A stretch of DNA of 64,000 nucleotides from Desulfotalea sp. (lineage in GTDB: Bacteria; Desulfobacterota; Desulfobulbia; Desulfobulbales; Desulfocapsaceae). A program made the position numbers and the translations under genes. The stretch lies in the NCBI GenBank assembly GCA_002733995.1, contig NVXR01000009.1:62001-126000 (forward strand), written 5' to 3'. The notes beneath the pieces were generated by a model. It was not told the DNA's origin and ran no database searches. It saw only the letters and a list, made by a program, of their open reading frames with translations. How positions within the stretch are numbered: position 1 is the stretch's first letter; every line of letters begins with the position of its first letter. This document shows positions 17,633 to 25,853 of this stretch, one piece after another.

Positions 17633-19027
17633 CTATACCGATTTTTCGTCGGGCATATCAAACATTTTACCAGGATTTAACAGATTCAGTGGATCAAATG
17701 TTTTCTTGATGTTTTGCAACAGGGCAATTCCTTCTCCACCTATCTGGTTCTTAAGGAATGCTTTTTTCTCTAGACCTATTCCATGCTCACCAGAAATAGT
17801 GCCCTCAAGATCAATAGCCAGTTGGAAAAGATCGATTATCGCTTTCTCAGTACGTTTCATCTCTTCTTTATCTTGCATATCAATGAGAAACGTAGGGTGA
17901 AGATTTCCATCGCCAGCATGGCCAAAAATACCAACTTGAATGTCGTATTTAGCTGCAATGTCGGTGATACCGCGGACCATTTCAGGAAGCTTGGAGCGCA
18001 TCACGGTTGCATCTTCTAGGATAAGATTTGGTTTAACACTGGCAAGGGCATTAAGGGCAATCCTGCGGCCGGCAAAAAGAGTGTCTCTTTCCGCAGTATT
18101 TTTGGCCCTAGAAAAATCACGACAGTCGTTTTTGGCGACCTGGATTTCTACTTTCGCCATGTCAGCTATTGCTGCACTCTTATTTCCATCGGTTTCGATG
18201 AGGAGAACAGCCGCAGCATCACAAGGAAGTCCACAATCTTTAAAATTCTGGATCGCGTTGATCGTAGCCTTGTCCATAAACTCCATGGTTGATGGGGTTA
18301 CACCTGCTGCAATGATGTCCGAAACAGCCTGGGCTGCACCGTCAATGGTTTCGAATACAGCAAGGGCTGATTCGCGGTGCTCAGGGATTGGAAGAAGAGC
18401 AAGGGTTATTTCAGTCATAACGCCGAGTAGTCCTTCACTGCCGACGAAGATACCTTCCATATTAAAGCCGGCAACATGTTTGACGCATTTATTACCTAAG
18501 GTGACGATGTCGCCTTGGGGTAATACGACTTTCATCATCTTGACGTAGTCTTTGGTTACACCGTACTTCAAACCTCTCAGGCCACCAGCATTCTCGGCGA
18601 CATTGCCGCCAATGGTGGAGAATGCGACACTACCGGGATCCGGTGGGTAAAAGAGGTTGGCTTCCGCTGCAATAGGATCAATTTCTGAAGTAGTGAGGCC
18701 CGCTTCAACGGTGATAAGTCTGTTGGCAGGGTCAAAATTAATAACTTTGTTGAATTTATCCATACAGAGGACAATACCTTTTTTCAAAGGGACTGATCCC
18801 CCCGAGAGTCCGCTGCCCTGACCCCTTGGGGTGACGCAGATCTTTTCTCGGTAGGCAAATTTCATGAGTTGGCTCACCTGCTCAGTCGTAGTGGCAAAGA
18901 CAACTGCTTCGGGTTGAATCTCTGCATGGGAAGCGTCGTAACTATAGGCAACCATATCTTCGACGTCAGACAGAACTTCTGAGTCTCCAAAGATGGCTTT
19001 TAATTCCTCGATTTGGCTGTTGTTCAT
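17633..19027 (-). CDS. GlcD-like FAD-linked 2-hydroxyacid oxidase (lactate/glycolate)
   Basis: A 464-aa FAD-linked oxidase. The PCMH FAD-binding domain shows VTPRGQGSGLSGGSVPLKKG at about 61-80 and STIGGNVAENAGGLRGLKYG at about 138-157. The C-terminal FAD-oxidase domain has GHAGDGNLHPTF (about 370) and GEHGIGLEKK (about 412), both near the flavin and substrate site in this family. It should oxidise D-lactate or glycolate to the 2-oxoacid and hand electrons to the adjacent GlcF-like subunit. ATG 19027 is preceded by GGAG. Together with the fused protein at 4708-8349, the window has two systems of the same general chemistry. Confidence 0.92.
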   Translation of the reverse strand: MNNSQIEELKAIFGDSEVLSDVEDMVAYSYDASHAEIQPEAVVFATTTEQVSQLMKFAYREKICVTPRGQGSGLSGGSVPLKKGIVLCMDKFNKVINFDPANRLITVEAGLTTSEIDPIAAEANLFYPPDPGSVAFSTIGGNVAENAGGLRGLKYGVTKDYVKMMKVVLPQGDIVTLGNKCVKHVAGFNMEGIFVGSEGLLGVMTEITLALLPIPEHRESALAVFETIDGAAQAVSDIIAAGVTPSTMEFMDKATINAIQNFKDCGLPCDAAAVLLIETDGNKSAAIADMAKVEIQVAKNDCRDFSRAKNTAERDTLFAGRRIALNALASVKPNLILEDATVMRSKLPEMVRGITDIAAKYDIQVGIFGHAGDGNLHPTFLIDMQDKEEMKRTEKAIIDLFQLAIDLEGTISGEHGIGLEKKAFLKNQIGGEGIALLQNIKKTFDPLNLLNPGKMFDMPDEKSV

Positions 19028-20010
19028 TTTCTACTCCGTCAAGTAAGAAAAAGGGGGGCTTGTGCCGCCCTCTGTTTGATTTCCAAAAGTGCCATTCCTG
19101 TGAATATGAATTTACTTTCAGGGGAGAAAGGCAACAGATAAAAATATATGAATAAAGTCTTTTTCAAAGGTAGGACCAATATAGAAAAATACCAGTATCG
19201 TTGTCAAGAAAAAAGAAAGTCGCAATATTGCGGTGTTGCTTGTTGTGTATAGTGCTGTTTTTACGTAGCTTTGTTGTTTGTTTTATGGGGCTATAGTAGT
19301 GGTGATACCAGTAGTCCAAAGGGCGTATTTGCTTGATAGTTTGTTATGTTTTTGATTTTATGCGTAAATATATATGAAATGAATTATTTGCTGTCTGGCT
19401 AGTTTGTATGGTGTTGTACTGTATGTCTATGAAATAACATGGTTAATAACAGGCGATTAGGGTGGTGGCTTTTGGTTTTTTGTGTGAGTGTTGTGCCTTG
19501 TGTTAGCGATAATTTGCGACAAGGAGTGCCAAAATGCAGTTTCGCCCGTTGATGGGTAGGTCTTGTATTTGTGAAACAAAAAATCTGTGTTTACAAAAAA
19601 GATTGTCAAAGCATGTGCCTTCTGCTTTCTTGCTTTGGGTAGGGCAACAGGGAGGGTCTGGGAGGCGTTGTATTTAATCATTTTATTAATAACTTACGCT
19701 GGCGGCGCGGATGGTTTCAGTTAAGCTGATAGAAAAAACGTTTTTAGCTGATGTGCGTTGTTGGTGAATTCGTGGACTTTTAAGGGAAAATTCGCAATTA
19801 CAAGTTGTAAGTGTGAAAATATATGATATATTTGGGCCGTGGCTGAAAGCTTGCTTAAGGGTAGTGTAGGAGTGTTGTCTTCTCACATTGTGTATAGTTT
19901 GTCCCCCCCCACTTTACGTAAACTGGTGGAGGGGGTCTTTTTACTTTCCTGTTGTGCTGTAAAGATAACACTTAAATTCATCTGTTTCCCTGACGGTCAA
20001 GGTACTTTTC
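19028..20010. other. Long T/G-rich intergenic region upstream of acsV
   Basis: Nearly 1 kb with no supported gene. The plus strand is markedly rich in T and G (notably 19220-19520). Short minus-strand frames (19457-19681, 19686-19886) lack ribosome sites and recognisable sequence. The only clear structure is the C/G hairpin at 19903-19942. It separates the divergent GlcD-like and acsV genes and must hold both promoters. Confidence 0.5.
19903..19942 (+). terminator. Terminator/attenuator-like hairpin upstream of acsV
   Basis: CCCCCCCCAC at 19903-19912 pairs with GTGGAGGGGG at 19926-19935 with one mismatch; the loop contains the palindrome TTTACGTAAA, and TCTTTTTA follows. It lies 70 bp before acsV on the same strand, so it could stop transcription in the leader. 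No upstream coding gene needs it, which favours attenuation, but this is inference. Confidence 0.5.
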
Positions 20011-21963
20011 ATGAAAGAATGTAAAATCACGTTTTTACCCCATCAAAAACAAATCAACGTGCCCCCAGGGGAACGTTTGATTCGCGCAGCGTTGCGTGCC
20101 GGTGTTCACATTAATGCCTCATGTGGTGGAGAGGGTGTTTGTGGTAAGTGCCGGGTTTTGATTGAAGAAGGGCAGGTAACTGGTGGCGTTTCTGAGCGCT
20201 TATCTGCTGAGGATATTGAAAATGGATATCGTCTGGCCTGTTTGGTAAAGGTTACTGAAGATATCGTAGTTCGTATCCCCGTTGAATCGTCTTTAGACAA
20301 TAGTGTTATGACTCATCAAGCCACCCCTAGGAGGACGGCTCGCATCCAGCAGATGGATTTTGAAGGTCTGAAAGAAGAAGGTCATTTCATCCCCCCAGTA
20401 GAAAAACTATATCTCGAACTTACACCACCTGACCCACTTAATAATTTGCCGGATGTTACGCGTTTGGTTGAGCATTTGAAAGTCGATGCGGGTGAACGAG
20501 GTCTGGAGGTAACACTCCCCGTCATAAGAAAGATCTCACAAGTACTAAGAGCGGATGAATTCAAGGTTACGGCAACGCTCATGCGGCCCGTCAGAAGTGG
20601 TGGTAAAAACATTATTCTTAATGTTCAGCCCGGGGATTGTACCGGTACGAACTATGCGATTGCTATGGATATTGGCACCACCACAATATATGGGCAACTG
20701 GTGGATCTTGCGACGGCAAAATGCTTAGCTGAAGCAGGAGACTTTAATGCACAGATCAGCTACGGTGAAGATGTCATTACCCGTATCGTTTATGCTGAGA
20801 AGGGTGATGGTTTAGGGCGGTTACAGCAAGTGGTTCTTGGTACAATCAACAGTGTGTTAGAGAAAATATTCAAAAAAAGCAAGATTGACAGGGAGAATGT
20901 CTCAACGATTACTTTCTCTGGTAATACCACAATGACCCAACTGTTTTTACATATTGATCCGAGTAATATTCGCAGGGCGCCCTATGTCCCAAGTGCATCT
21001 CTCTATCCGCCTTTCTCTGCAAAAGAGCTTGGCGTTACCATCAATGATCACGCTATAGCGCTTATTTACCCACAGGTCTCTAGTTTTGTCGGTGGAGATA
21101 TTGTGGCGGGCGTTATGGGGTCTGGAATGTATAAGGAAGAAGCGTTGACTCTCTTTCTAGACATAGGCACCAATGCAGAGCTTGTGGTGGGCAATAAAGA
21201 TTGGCTCGCCTGCACTGCCTGCTCGGCGGGTCCGGCTTTTGAGGGGGGAGGGATTGAATTTGGTATGCGCGCAGCAAAAGGGGCTATTGAAGATTTTTCA
21301 ATAGATCCAATGAGCTTTGAACCGATGCTTTTTACTATAGGTGATGTGAGACCTAAAGGGATTTGCGGCTCAGGGCTAATCACCATGACGGCTGTGTTGT
21401 TTGAAGCCGGTGTTATTAATAATCGTGGCAAATTTAATCGTGATTTAGGTACACCACGTATCAGAAAAAATAATGATGTGTGGGAGTATGTCGTCGCCTG
21501 GAAGGATGAGACGCAGCTTGAACGGGACATTAGTATTACTGAGCCTGATCTTGATAATCTTATTCGGGCTAAAGGCGCAATTTACAGCGGTTGTATGACT
21601 CTGCTCAACGAGGTTGGACTTACAATGGATGACGTTGAACGGATAATTCTTGCGGGCGGATTCGGTAGCTACATTGATCTTGAAAAAGCAATGGTCATTG
21701 GGTTACTTCCAGAAGTAGATGCTGAAAAAGTTGTTTTTATCGGTAACGGTTCACTTATGGGGGCTCGAATGAGTTGCCTCACTAATAGAATCAGAGAAGA
21801 CGTTTTTTCCGTAACCAAAATGATGACCAATTTTGAACTTTCGGAGACACCTTCGTACATGGACAACTATATAGCAGCAATGTTTTTGCCCCACACGGAA
21901 ATAGAAAAATTTCCTAGATTACAAGCTCGAATGGAGCAAAGGGGGAAGGTAAGAGTAGGTTGA
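20011..21963 (+). CDS. acsV: Corrinoid activation protein of CODH/ACS (RACo / AcsV-like, ASKHA ATPase with [2Fe-2S] domain)
   Basis: A 650-aa protein with an N-terminal plant-type [2Fe-2S] domain whose ligands are Cys38, Cys44, Cys47 and Cys77 (CGGEGVCGKC ... RLAC). A linker region is followed by an ASKHA-type ATPase domain: AMDIGTTTIYGQLVD at about 220, LDIGTNAEL at about 386, and the downstream GGFGSYIDLEKAM and IGNGSLMGARM blocks. Family members (RACo, orf7 of the Moorella acs cluster) use ATP to reduce accidentally oxidised Co(II) in the corrinoid Fe-S protein back to Co(I). It opens the CODH/ACS cluster on the same strand as its target subunits, with 172 bp before acsD. Confidence 0.92.
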   Translation: MKECKITFLPHQKQINVPPGERLIRAALRAGVHINASCGGEGVCGKCRVLIEEGQVTGGVSERLSAEDIENGYRLACLVKVTEDIVVRIPVESSLDNSVMTHQATPRRTARIQQMDFEGLKEEGHFIPPVEKLYLELTPPDPLNNLPDVTRLVEHLKVDAGERGLEVTLPVIRKISQVLRADEFKVTATLMRPVRSGGKNIILNVQPGDCTGTNYAIAMDIGTTTIYGQLVDLATAKCLAEAGDFNAQISYGEDVITRIVYAEKGDGLGRLQQVVLGTINSVLEKIFKKSKIDRENVSTITFSGNTTMTQLFLHIDPSNIRRAPYVPSASLYPPFSAKELGVTINDHAIALIYPQVSSFVGGDIVAGVMGSGMYKEEALTLFLDIGTNAELVVGNKDWLACTACSAGPAFEGGGIEFGMRAAKGAIEDFSIDPMSFEPMLFTIGDVRPKGICGSGLITMTAVLFEAGVINNRGKFNRDLGTPRIRKNNDVWEYVVAWKDETQLERDISITEPDLDNLIRAKGAIYSGCMTLLNEVGLTMDDVERIILAGGFGSYIDLEKAMVIGLLPEVDAEKVVFIGNGSLMGARMSCLTNRIREDVFSVTKMMTNFELSETPSYMDNYIAAMFLPHTEIEKFPRLQARMEQRGKVRVG

Positions 21964-21986
21964 TTGGTTGGAATATTAGGCTTTGT

Positions 21987-22034
21987 TGTAGCATTAACAT
22001 GCTACATGTTATAAAAAATGCTTTGCAAGCATTT
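21987..22034 (+). promoter_or_regulatory. Two adjacent perfect hairpins between acsV and acsD
   Basis: TGTAGCAT-taac-ATGCTACA occupies 21987-22006 and AAATGCTT-tgc-AAGCATTT occupies 22016-22034, each an 8-bp perfect stem with a short loop, 9 nt apart. Neither ends in a U-run. They may slow RNA decay, set relative expression of acsV and the structural genes, or act as protein-binding sites. Confidence 0.45.
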
Positions 22035-22135
22035 GTACCTCTATACGTTGTACTTGTGTTGATAAGGGGAGGTTGATATCAGTTTACTGACGGCGATCTT
22101 CAGGAGAATAATTATTTACCAGCAAGGAGGCAAAC

Positions 22136-23689
22136 GTGGGATTTGAATTGAAGAAGGAATCCTATAACGGCGGCATTAAAGCAATTACCATAGGTAGTGG
22201 GGATTCTACTATTACCGTGGGGGGGGAGTCATGTTATCCGTTTTACACCTTTGAAGGAGACATGCCCAACAAGCCGATCGTTGCAATGGAGATTTGGGAC
22301 ATTGAACCCGGAGACTGGCCTGAACCTATATTAGCTCCATTTAAAGATGTTCTATCTGATCCGGCAGCCTGGGCGAAAAAATGCGTTGAGGTTTATGGTG
22401 CGGATGCAATTGTTGTCCAGCTTAAGAGTATTGACCCCAATGACAAAGATGCCAGTGCAGAATCTGCCGCTGCGACGGTTAAAAAAGTTCTGAAAGCTGT
22501 AACTGTCCCGGTCATTGTTTGGGGATGTGCTAATCCAGAGAAAGATGAAGAAGTTCTAAAAGTTGTAGCAGAGCAATGCCAAGATTATAATCTCGTTCTT
22601 GGTCCCGTCGAAGAAAAAAATTACAAAGGTATTGGTGCTGCTGCAATGGGCTATGGCCATGCGGTTATCGCCTCTTCACCAATAGATGTTAACCTTGCAA
22701 AGCAGGTTAATATTTTACTTGAAAATCTTGGAATGCCTATGGATCGTCTTTTGGTTGATCCAACCACCGGTGGGCTTGGTTACGGTATGGAGTATTCATA
22801 CTCCGTTATGGAACGCCTGAATATGGCCGCCATGGTACAGGGCGATGATAAACTGCAATTTCCAATGATTAACAACCTCGGTAATGAAGTCTGGAAGTGC
22901 AAGGAAGCAAAGCAGACTGCTGAAGATGCCCCGCTTCTTGGTGATCCTGAAACCCGTGGAATTATGATGGAGGCCGTCGGCGCTGTTTCTTATTTGCTGG
23001 GAGGCTCTAACATTCTTATCATGCGCCACCCAGAAGCCATAAGAATGGCAAAAGAATTTATTAATGTTCTTGTCGATGGTGGATCTCTTGCTGATGCAAA
23101 GCCCATTGAAAAGATTTTAGCCGATGCGAATATTGACTTTGCGGCTCTTGCTCCAGAAATGGACCTGACCATAGCCGAAGAAGAGAAGAAGGCAGCACCT
23201 GCTAAGAAAACAGCACCTGCTAAGAAAGCAGAGCCTGCTAAGAAGGTAGCAACTGCTAAAAAGGCAGCACCTGCTAAAAAAGCAGCACCTGCAGAAAAAG
23301 CAGCACCTGCAGTTGATCCTGCAGCCCAGGCTAAGCTAGACGCAGCTGCAAAAGCGGATGCCGAGGCAAAAGCAAAAGCAAAAGCTGAGGCGGATGCAAA
23401 AGCCAAGGTTGAAGCGGATGCTAAGGCAAAAGCTGACGCCGAGGCAAAAGCTAAAGCGGATGCGGAGACTAAGGCCAAAGATGAAGCAGAGGCACTTAAG
23501 GCAGAGGTAGAGCAGAGAGAGGCGGAAGAAGATGCCCTGAGACGTTTACGTGCCCAGGCCCAAAAAGCCCATGATGAAGCGGCCGCAGCTACTCCAAAAG
23601 TCGCAGTTGCTATGACAGCCGCAGCAGTACAGAAAACAGATCAAGAAAAGATACTTGAACTACTCGATAGATTCCATAAACGGAGCTAA
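22136..23689 (+). CDS. acsD: CODH/ACS corrinoid Fe-S protein small (delta) subunit with a long Ala/Lys-rich tail
   Basis: Residues 1-345 are a conventional AcsD/CdhD TIM-barrel subunit: FEGDMPNKPIVAMEIWD at about 40, DAIVVQLKSIDPN at about 92, VDPTTGGLGYGMEYS at about 203. With AcsC it forms the corrinoid protein that carries the methyl group to acetyl-CoA synthase. From residue 351 comes something not needed for that fold: seven six-residue units of the KKAAPA type (351-392), then a highly charged Ala/Lys/Glu/Asp helix-prone stretch to about 480, and a short C-terminal segment ending EKILELLDRFHKRS. The total, 517 aa, is about 190 more than the Moorella-type subunit. GTG 22136 is chosen because AGGAGG sits 6 bp upstream. 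Confidence 0.93.
   Translation: MGFELKKESYNGGIKAITIGSGDSTITVGGESCYPFYTFEGDMPNKPIVAMEIWDIEPGDWPEPILAPFKDVLSDPAAWAKKCVEVYGADAIVVQLKSIDPNDKDASAESAAATVKKVLKAVTVPVIVWGCANPEKDEEVLKVVAEQCQDYNLVLGPVEEKNYKGIGAAAMGYGHAVIASSPIDVNLAKQVNILLENLGMPMDRLLVDPTTGGLGYGMEYSYSVMERLNMAAMVQGDDKLQFPMINNLGNEVWKCKEAKQTAEDAPLLGDPETRGIMMEAVGAVSYLLGGSNILIMRHPEAIRMAKEFINVLVDGGSLADAKPIEKILADANIDFAALAPEMDLTIAEEEKKAAPAKKTAPAKKAEPAKKVATAKKAAPAKKAAPAEKAAPAVDPAAQAKLDAAAKADAEAKAKAKAEADAKAKVEADAKAKADAEAKAKADAETKAKDEAEALKAEVEQREAEEDALRRLRAQAQKAHDEAAAATPKVAVAMTAAAVQKTDQEKILELLDRFHKRS
23186..23311 (+). repeat. acsD: Seven tandem 18-bp coding repeats in acsD
   Basis: Seven in-frame units, KKAAPA, KKTAPA, KKAEPA, KKVATA, KKAAPA, KKAAPA and EKAAPA, are encoded by near-identical 18-bp DNA units (core GCAGCACCTGC). 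DNA-level similarity suggests growth by slippage or unequal exchange. A further degenerate AKA/ADA-rich stretch continues to about 23500. Confidence 0.9.
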
Positions 23690-23699
23690 TCGAACATAC

Positions 23700-23719
23700 A
23701 CTATGTAATACTATGTAAT
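23700..23719 (+). repeat. Tandem 10-bp direct repeat upstream of the CODH gene
   Basis: ACTATGTAAT occurs twice back to back in the 86-bp gap between acsD and the CODH gene. It may be incidental or a small binding site; the gap otherwise holds only the GGAGG ribosome site for the next gene. Confidence 0.5.
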
Positions 23720-23775
23720 GTAAGGCTCATGAGATACAGATAATTCTCATAAACTCTAGGTGGAGGAACCTTGAT

Positions 23776-25803
23776 ATGACAGAAGTAAAAACAAAAGTGC
23801 AAAAACCTGTGAAGCTTGCAAATCCGATGGACGCATCTATCGAGCCAGCAACCCAGGAGCTGATCGCCAGGGCCCAGCAACTCGGTGTCGAAACTGTTTT
23901 TGATCGTGCTGTAACGATGAAACCTTGTGCCATAGGTATGCAGGGTATCTGTTGTAAAAATTGTTCCATGGGACCATGTCGTCTGCCGTTGCCAAAGGAT
24001 GGAATCCAAGGCGAAGACACCCGTAAGGGTCTTTGTGGAGCCACAGCCAATACAATTTGTGCCAGAAACTTTGTTCGAATGATCGCCGGTGGTGCTGCCG
24101 CTCACTCCGATCATGGTCGAAATGTTGCTATCACCTTTCTTGCTGCTGCAAAGAATCAAGTTGACGATTATAAAATTAAAGATCCGCAGAAACTTCTGCA
24201 GATAGCTCCATATTACGGCGTAGAAATTACTGTCGAAGAAGACGGTGTTGTTAAAGACCGTGATATACAGGAAATTGCCGTTGCTGTAGGTGAGGTAGCC
24301 GTACGTGAATGGGGTAAGCCCACAGGCAACCTAGCGATGATCAAAAGAGCTCCACAACCGCTCCAGGACAAATGGGAAGCCCAGGGTGTTATTCCGCGTA
24401 ATATTGATCGTGAGATTGTTGAAATCATGCATCGTACCCACATGGGGGTTGATCAGGACTTTAAAAACCTGATGAAACAGGGTACCCGGGCAGCCATCGC
24501 CGATGGTTGGGGTGGATCTATGATCGGTACGGATCTCCAGGATGTTATGTTTGGAACTCCTACACCTCTCCAGGCGGAAGCGAACCTTGGCGTTATGAAA
24601 GAAGATCATGTGAATCTCATTGTCCATGGTCATGAACCACTTCTCTCTGAGATGATCGTTGCGGCCTGTCAGTCCCATGAACTTATCGATTATGCAAAAC
24701 AGAAGGGCGCTAAAGGCATAATGCTTAGTGGTATCTGTTGTACCGCAAATGAGATTCTTCAACGACATGGTATACCGCCAGCAGGAAACTTCTTGCAACA
24801 GGAACTTGCAATTGTTACAGGTGCCTGTGACGCTATGGTCGTTGATGTTCAGTGTATCTTCCAAAACCTTGCCAATGTGGCAAAATGTTTTCATACCAAG
24901 CTCATCACAACCCATCCTATAGCTAAAATGGAGCAGGACAATGTTCTGCATATTGAATTTGATGAACACCATGCGATGGAAGATGCCATTCGTATTGTTA
25001 AAATCGCCATTGATAACTTTGAGAATCGTAGTGCTGAGGTAATGATTCCTCGCCATAAGACTTCGCAGATTGCAGGCTTTGGCGTTGAGTCTATTAAGTA
25101 TCATCTCGGTGGAAGCTTCCGTGGTGATTATTTTACCTTGAATGACAATATTATTAACGGTCGTATTCGTGGCCTTGCAGGTGTGGTTGGTTGTAACAAC
25201 GCACGTACAAAGCACAACGAAGAGCATATTGTGATCATGAAGGAACTGATCAAAAATGATGTTCTTGTGCTTACCACTGGTTGTAGCGCTATTGCCGCCG
25301 GTATACATGGGCTCTGCACGCCAGAGTCAGCCGCAGTTCATTGCGGACCTGGCCTTGCTGAAGTCTGTGAGACCGTAGGTATTCCGCCTGTGCTTCATTT
25401 AGGTTCATGTGTTGATAATAGTCGTATCTTGCTTGCAGCTACCGAGGTTGTCAAAGCCGGTGGTCTTGGTAATGATATTTGTGACATACCCGTTGCCGGT
25501 AGTGCGCCTGAGTGGATGAGTGAAAAAGCCATCTCAATCGGCCACTATTTTGTCGTCTCAGGTGTCTACACAGTCTTTGGGTATAGTTTGCCCGTTGATG
25601 GCGCGCCGGTCTTTAAGGATCATCTCTTTAAAGACATGGAGAAGATGTATGGCGGTATGTGGGACTGTGAGCCTGATCCGGTGAAGCATGCTCATAAGAT
25701 GATTGCTCATATAGATAAGAAGCGTAAAGAACTCGGTATTGATAAAGCCCGTGACAGAGTGCTTATGGATATGGCTGATAGGCAGGCCCTTGGAATTGAA
25801 TAG
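23776..25803 (+). CDS. acsA: Ni-Fe carbon monoxide dehydrogenase catalytic subunit (CODH/ACS-associated)
   Basis: A 675-aa CooS/AcsA-type CODH that interconverts CO2 and CO at the C-cluster. Cys51 and Cys59 fit the D-cluster, and Cys60, Cys63, Cys68 plus the Cys of GLCGAT fit the B-cluster, with the same spacing as in Carboxydothermus CooS. The C-cluster ligand blocks are all visible: HGHEP (His), GICCTAN, DVQC, VVGCNN, TTGCSA and GSCVDNSR, and the acid-base Lys is in APEWMSEKA. It sits directly between acsD and acsB, so this is the CODH of the acetyl-CoA synthase complex, supplying CO through the internal tunnel. ATG 23776 has GGAGG eight bases upstream. Confidence 0.97.
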   Translation: MTEVKTKVQKPVKLANPMDASIEPATQELIARAQQLGVETVFDRAVTMKPCAIGMQGICCKNCSMGPCRLPLPKDGIQGEDTRKGLCGATANTICARNFVRMIAGGAAAHSDHGRNVAITFLAAAKNQVDDYKIKDPQKLLQIAPYYGVEITVEEDGVVKDRDIQEIAVAVGEVAVREWGKPTGNLAMIKRAPQPLQDKWEAQGVIPRNIDREIVEIMHRTHMGVDQDFKNLMKQGTRAAIADGWGGSMIGTDLQDVMFGTPTPLQAEANLGVMKEDHVNLIVHGHEPLLSEMIVAACQSHELIDYAKQKGAKGIMLSGICCTANEILQRHGIPPAGNFLQQELAIVTGACDAMVVDVQCIFQNLANVAKCFHTKLITTHPIAKMEQDNVLHIEFDEHHAMEDAIRIVKIAIDNFENRSAEVMIPRHKTSQIAGFGVESIKYHLGGSFRGDYFTLNDNIINGRIRGLAGVVGCNNARTKHNEEHIVIMKELIKNDVLVLTTGCSAIAAGIHGLCTPESAAVHCGPGLAEVCETVGIPPVLHLGSCVDNSRILLAATEVVKAGGLGNDICDIPVAGSAPEWMSEKAISIGHYFVVSGVYTVFGYSLPVDGAPVFKDHLFKDMEKMYGGMWDCEPDPVKHAHKMIAHIDKKRKELGIDKARDRVLMDMADRQALGIE

Positions 25804-25853
25804 TATAACTGAAACTATCTTCGTAACTACGAATCTCTAAATAGGAGTTAAGC

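Noticed and set aside
22990..23478. 162-aa minus-strand frame rich in Ala/Ser/Phe
   Set aside because: It is the antisense image of the repetitive Ala/Lys tail of acsD; the periodic codons keep the opposite frame open. No ribosome site.
23186..23500. Short tandem repeats considered as a CRISPR array
   Set aside because: Units are 18 bp, contiguous with no spacers, and translate in frame as part of acsD. No cas genes are nearby.
24331..25308. 325-aa minus-strand frame
   Set aside because: It lies fully inside the CODH gene and has no recognisable domain; an antisense shadow of a long well-conserved gene.
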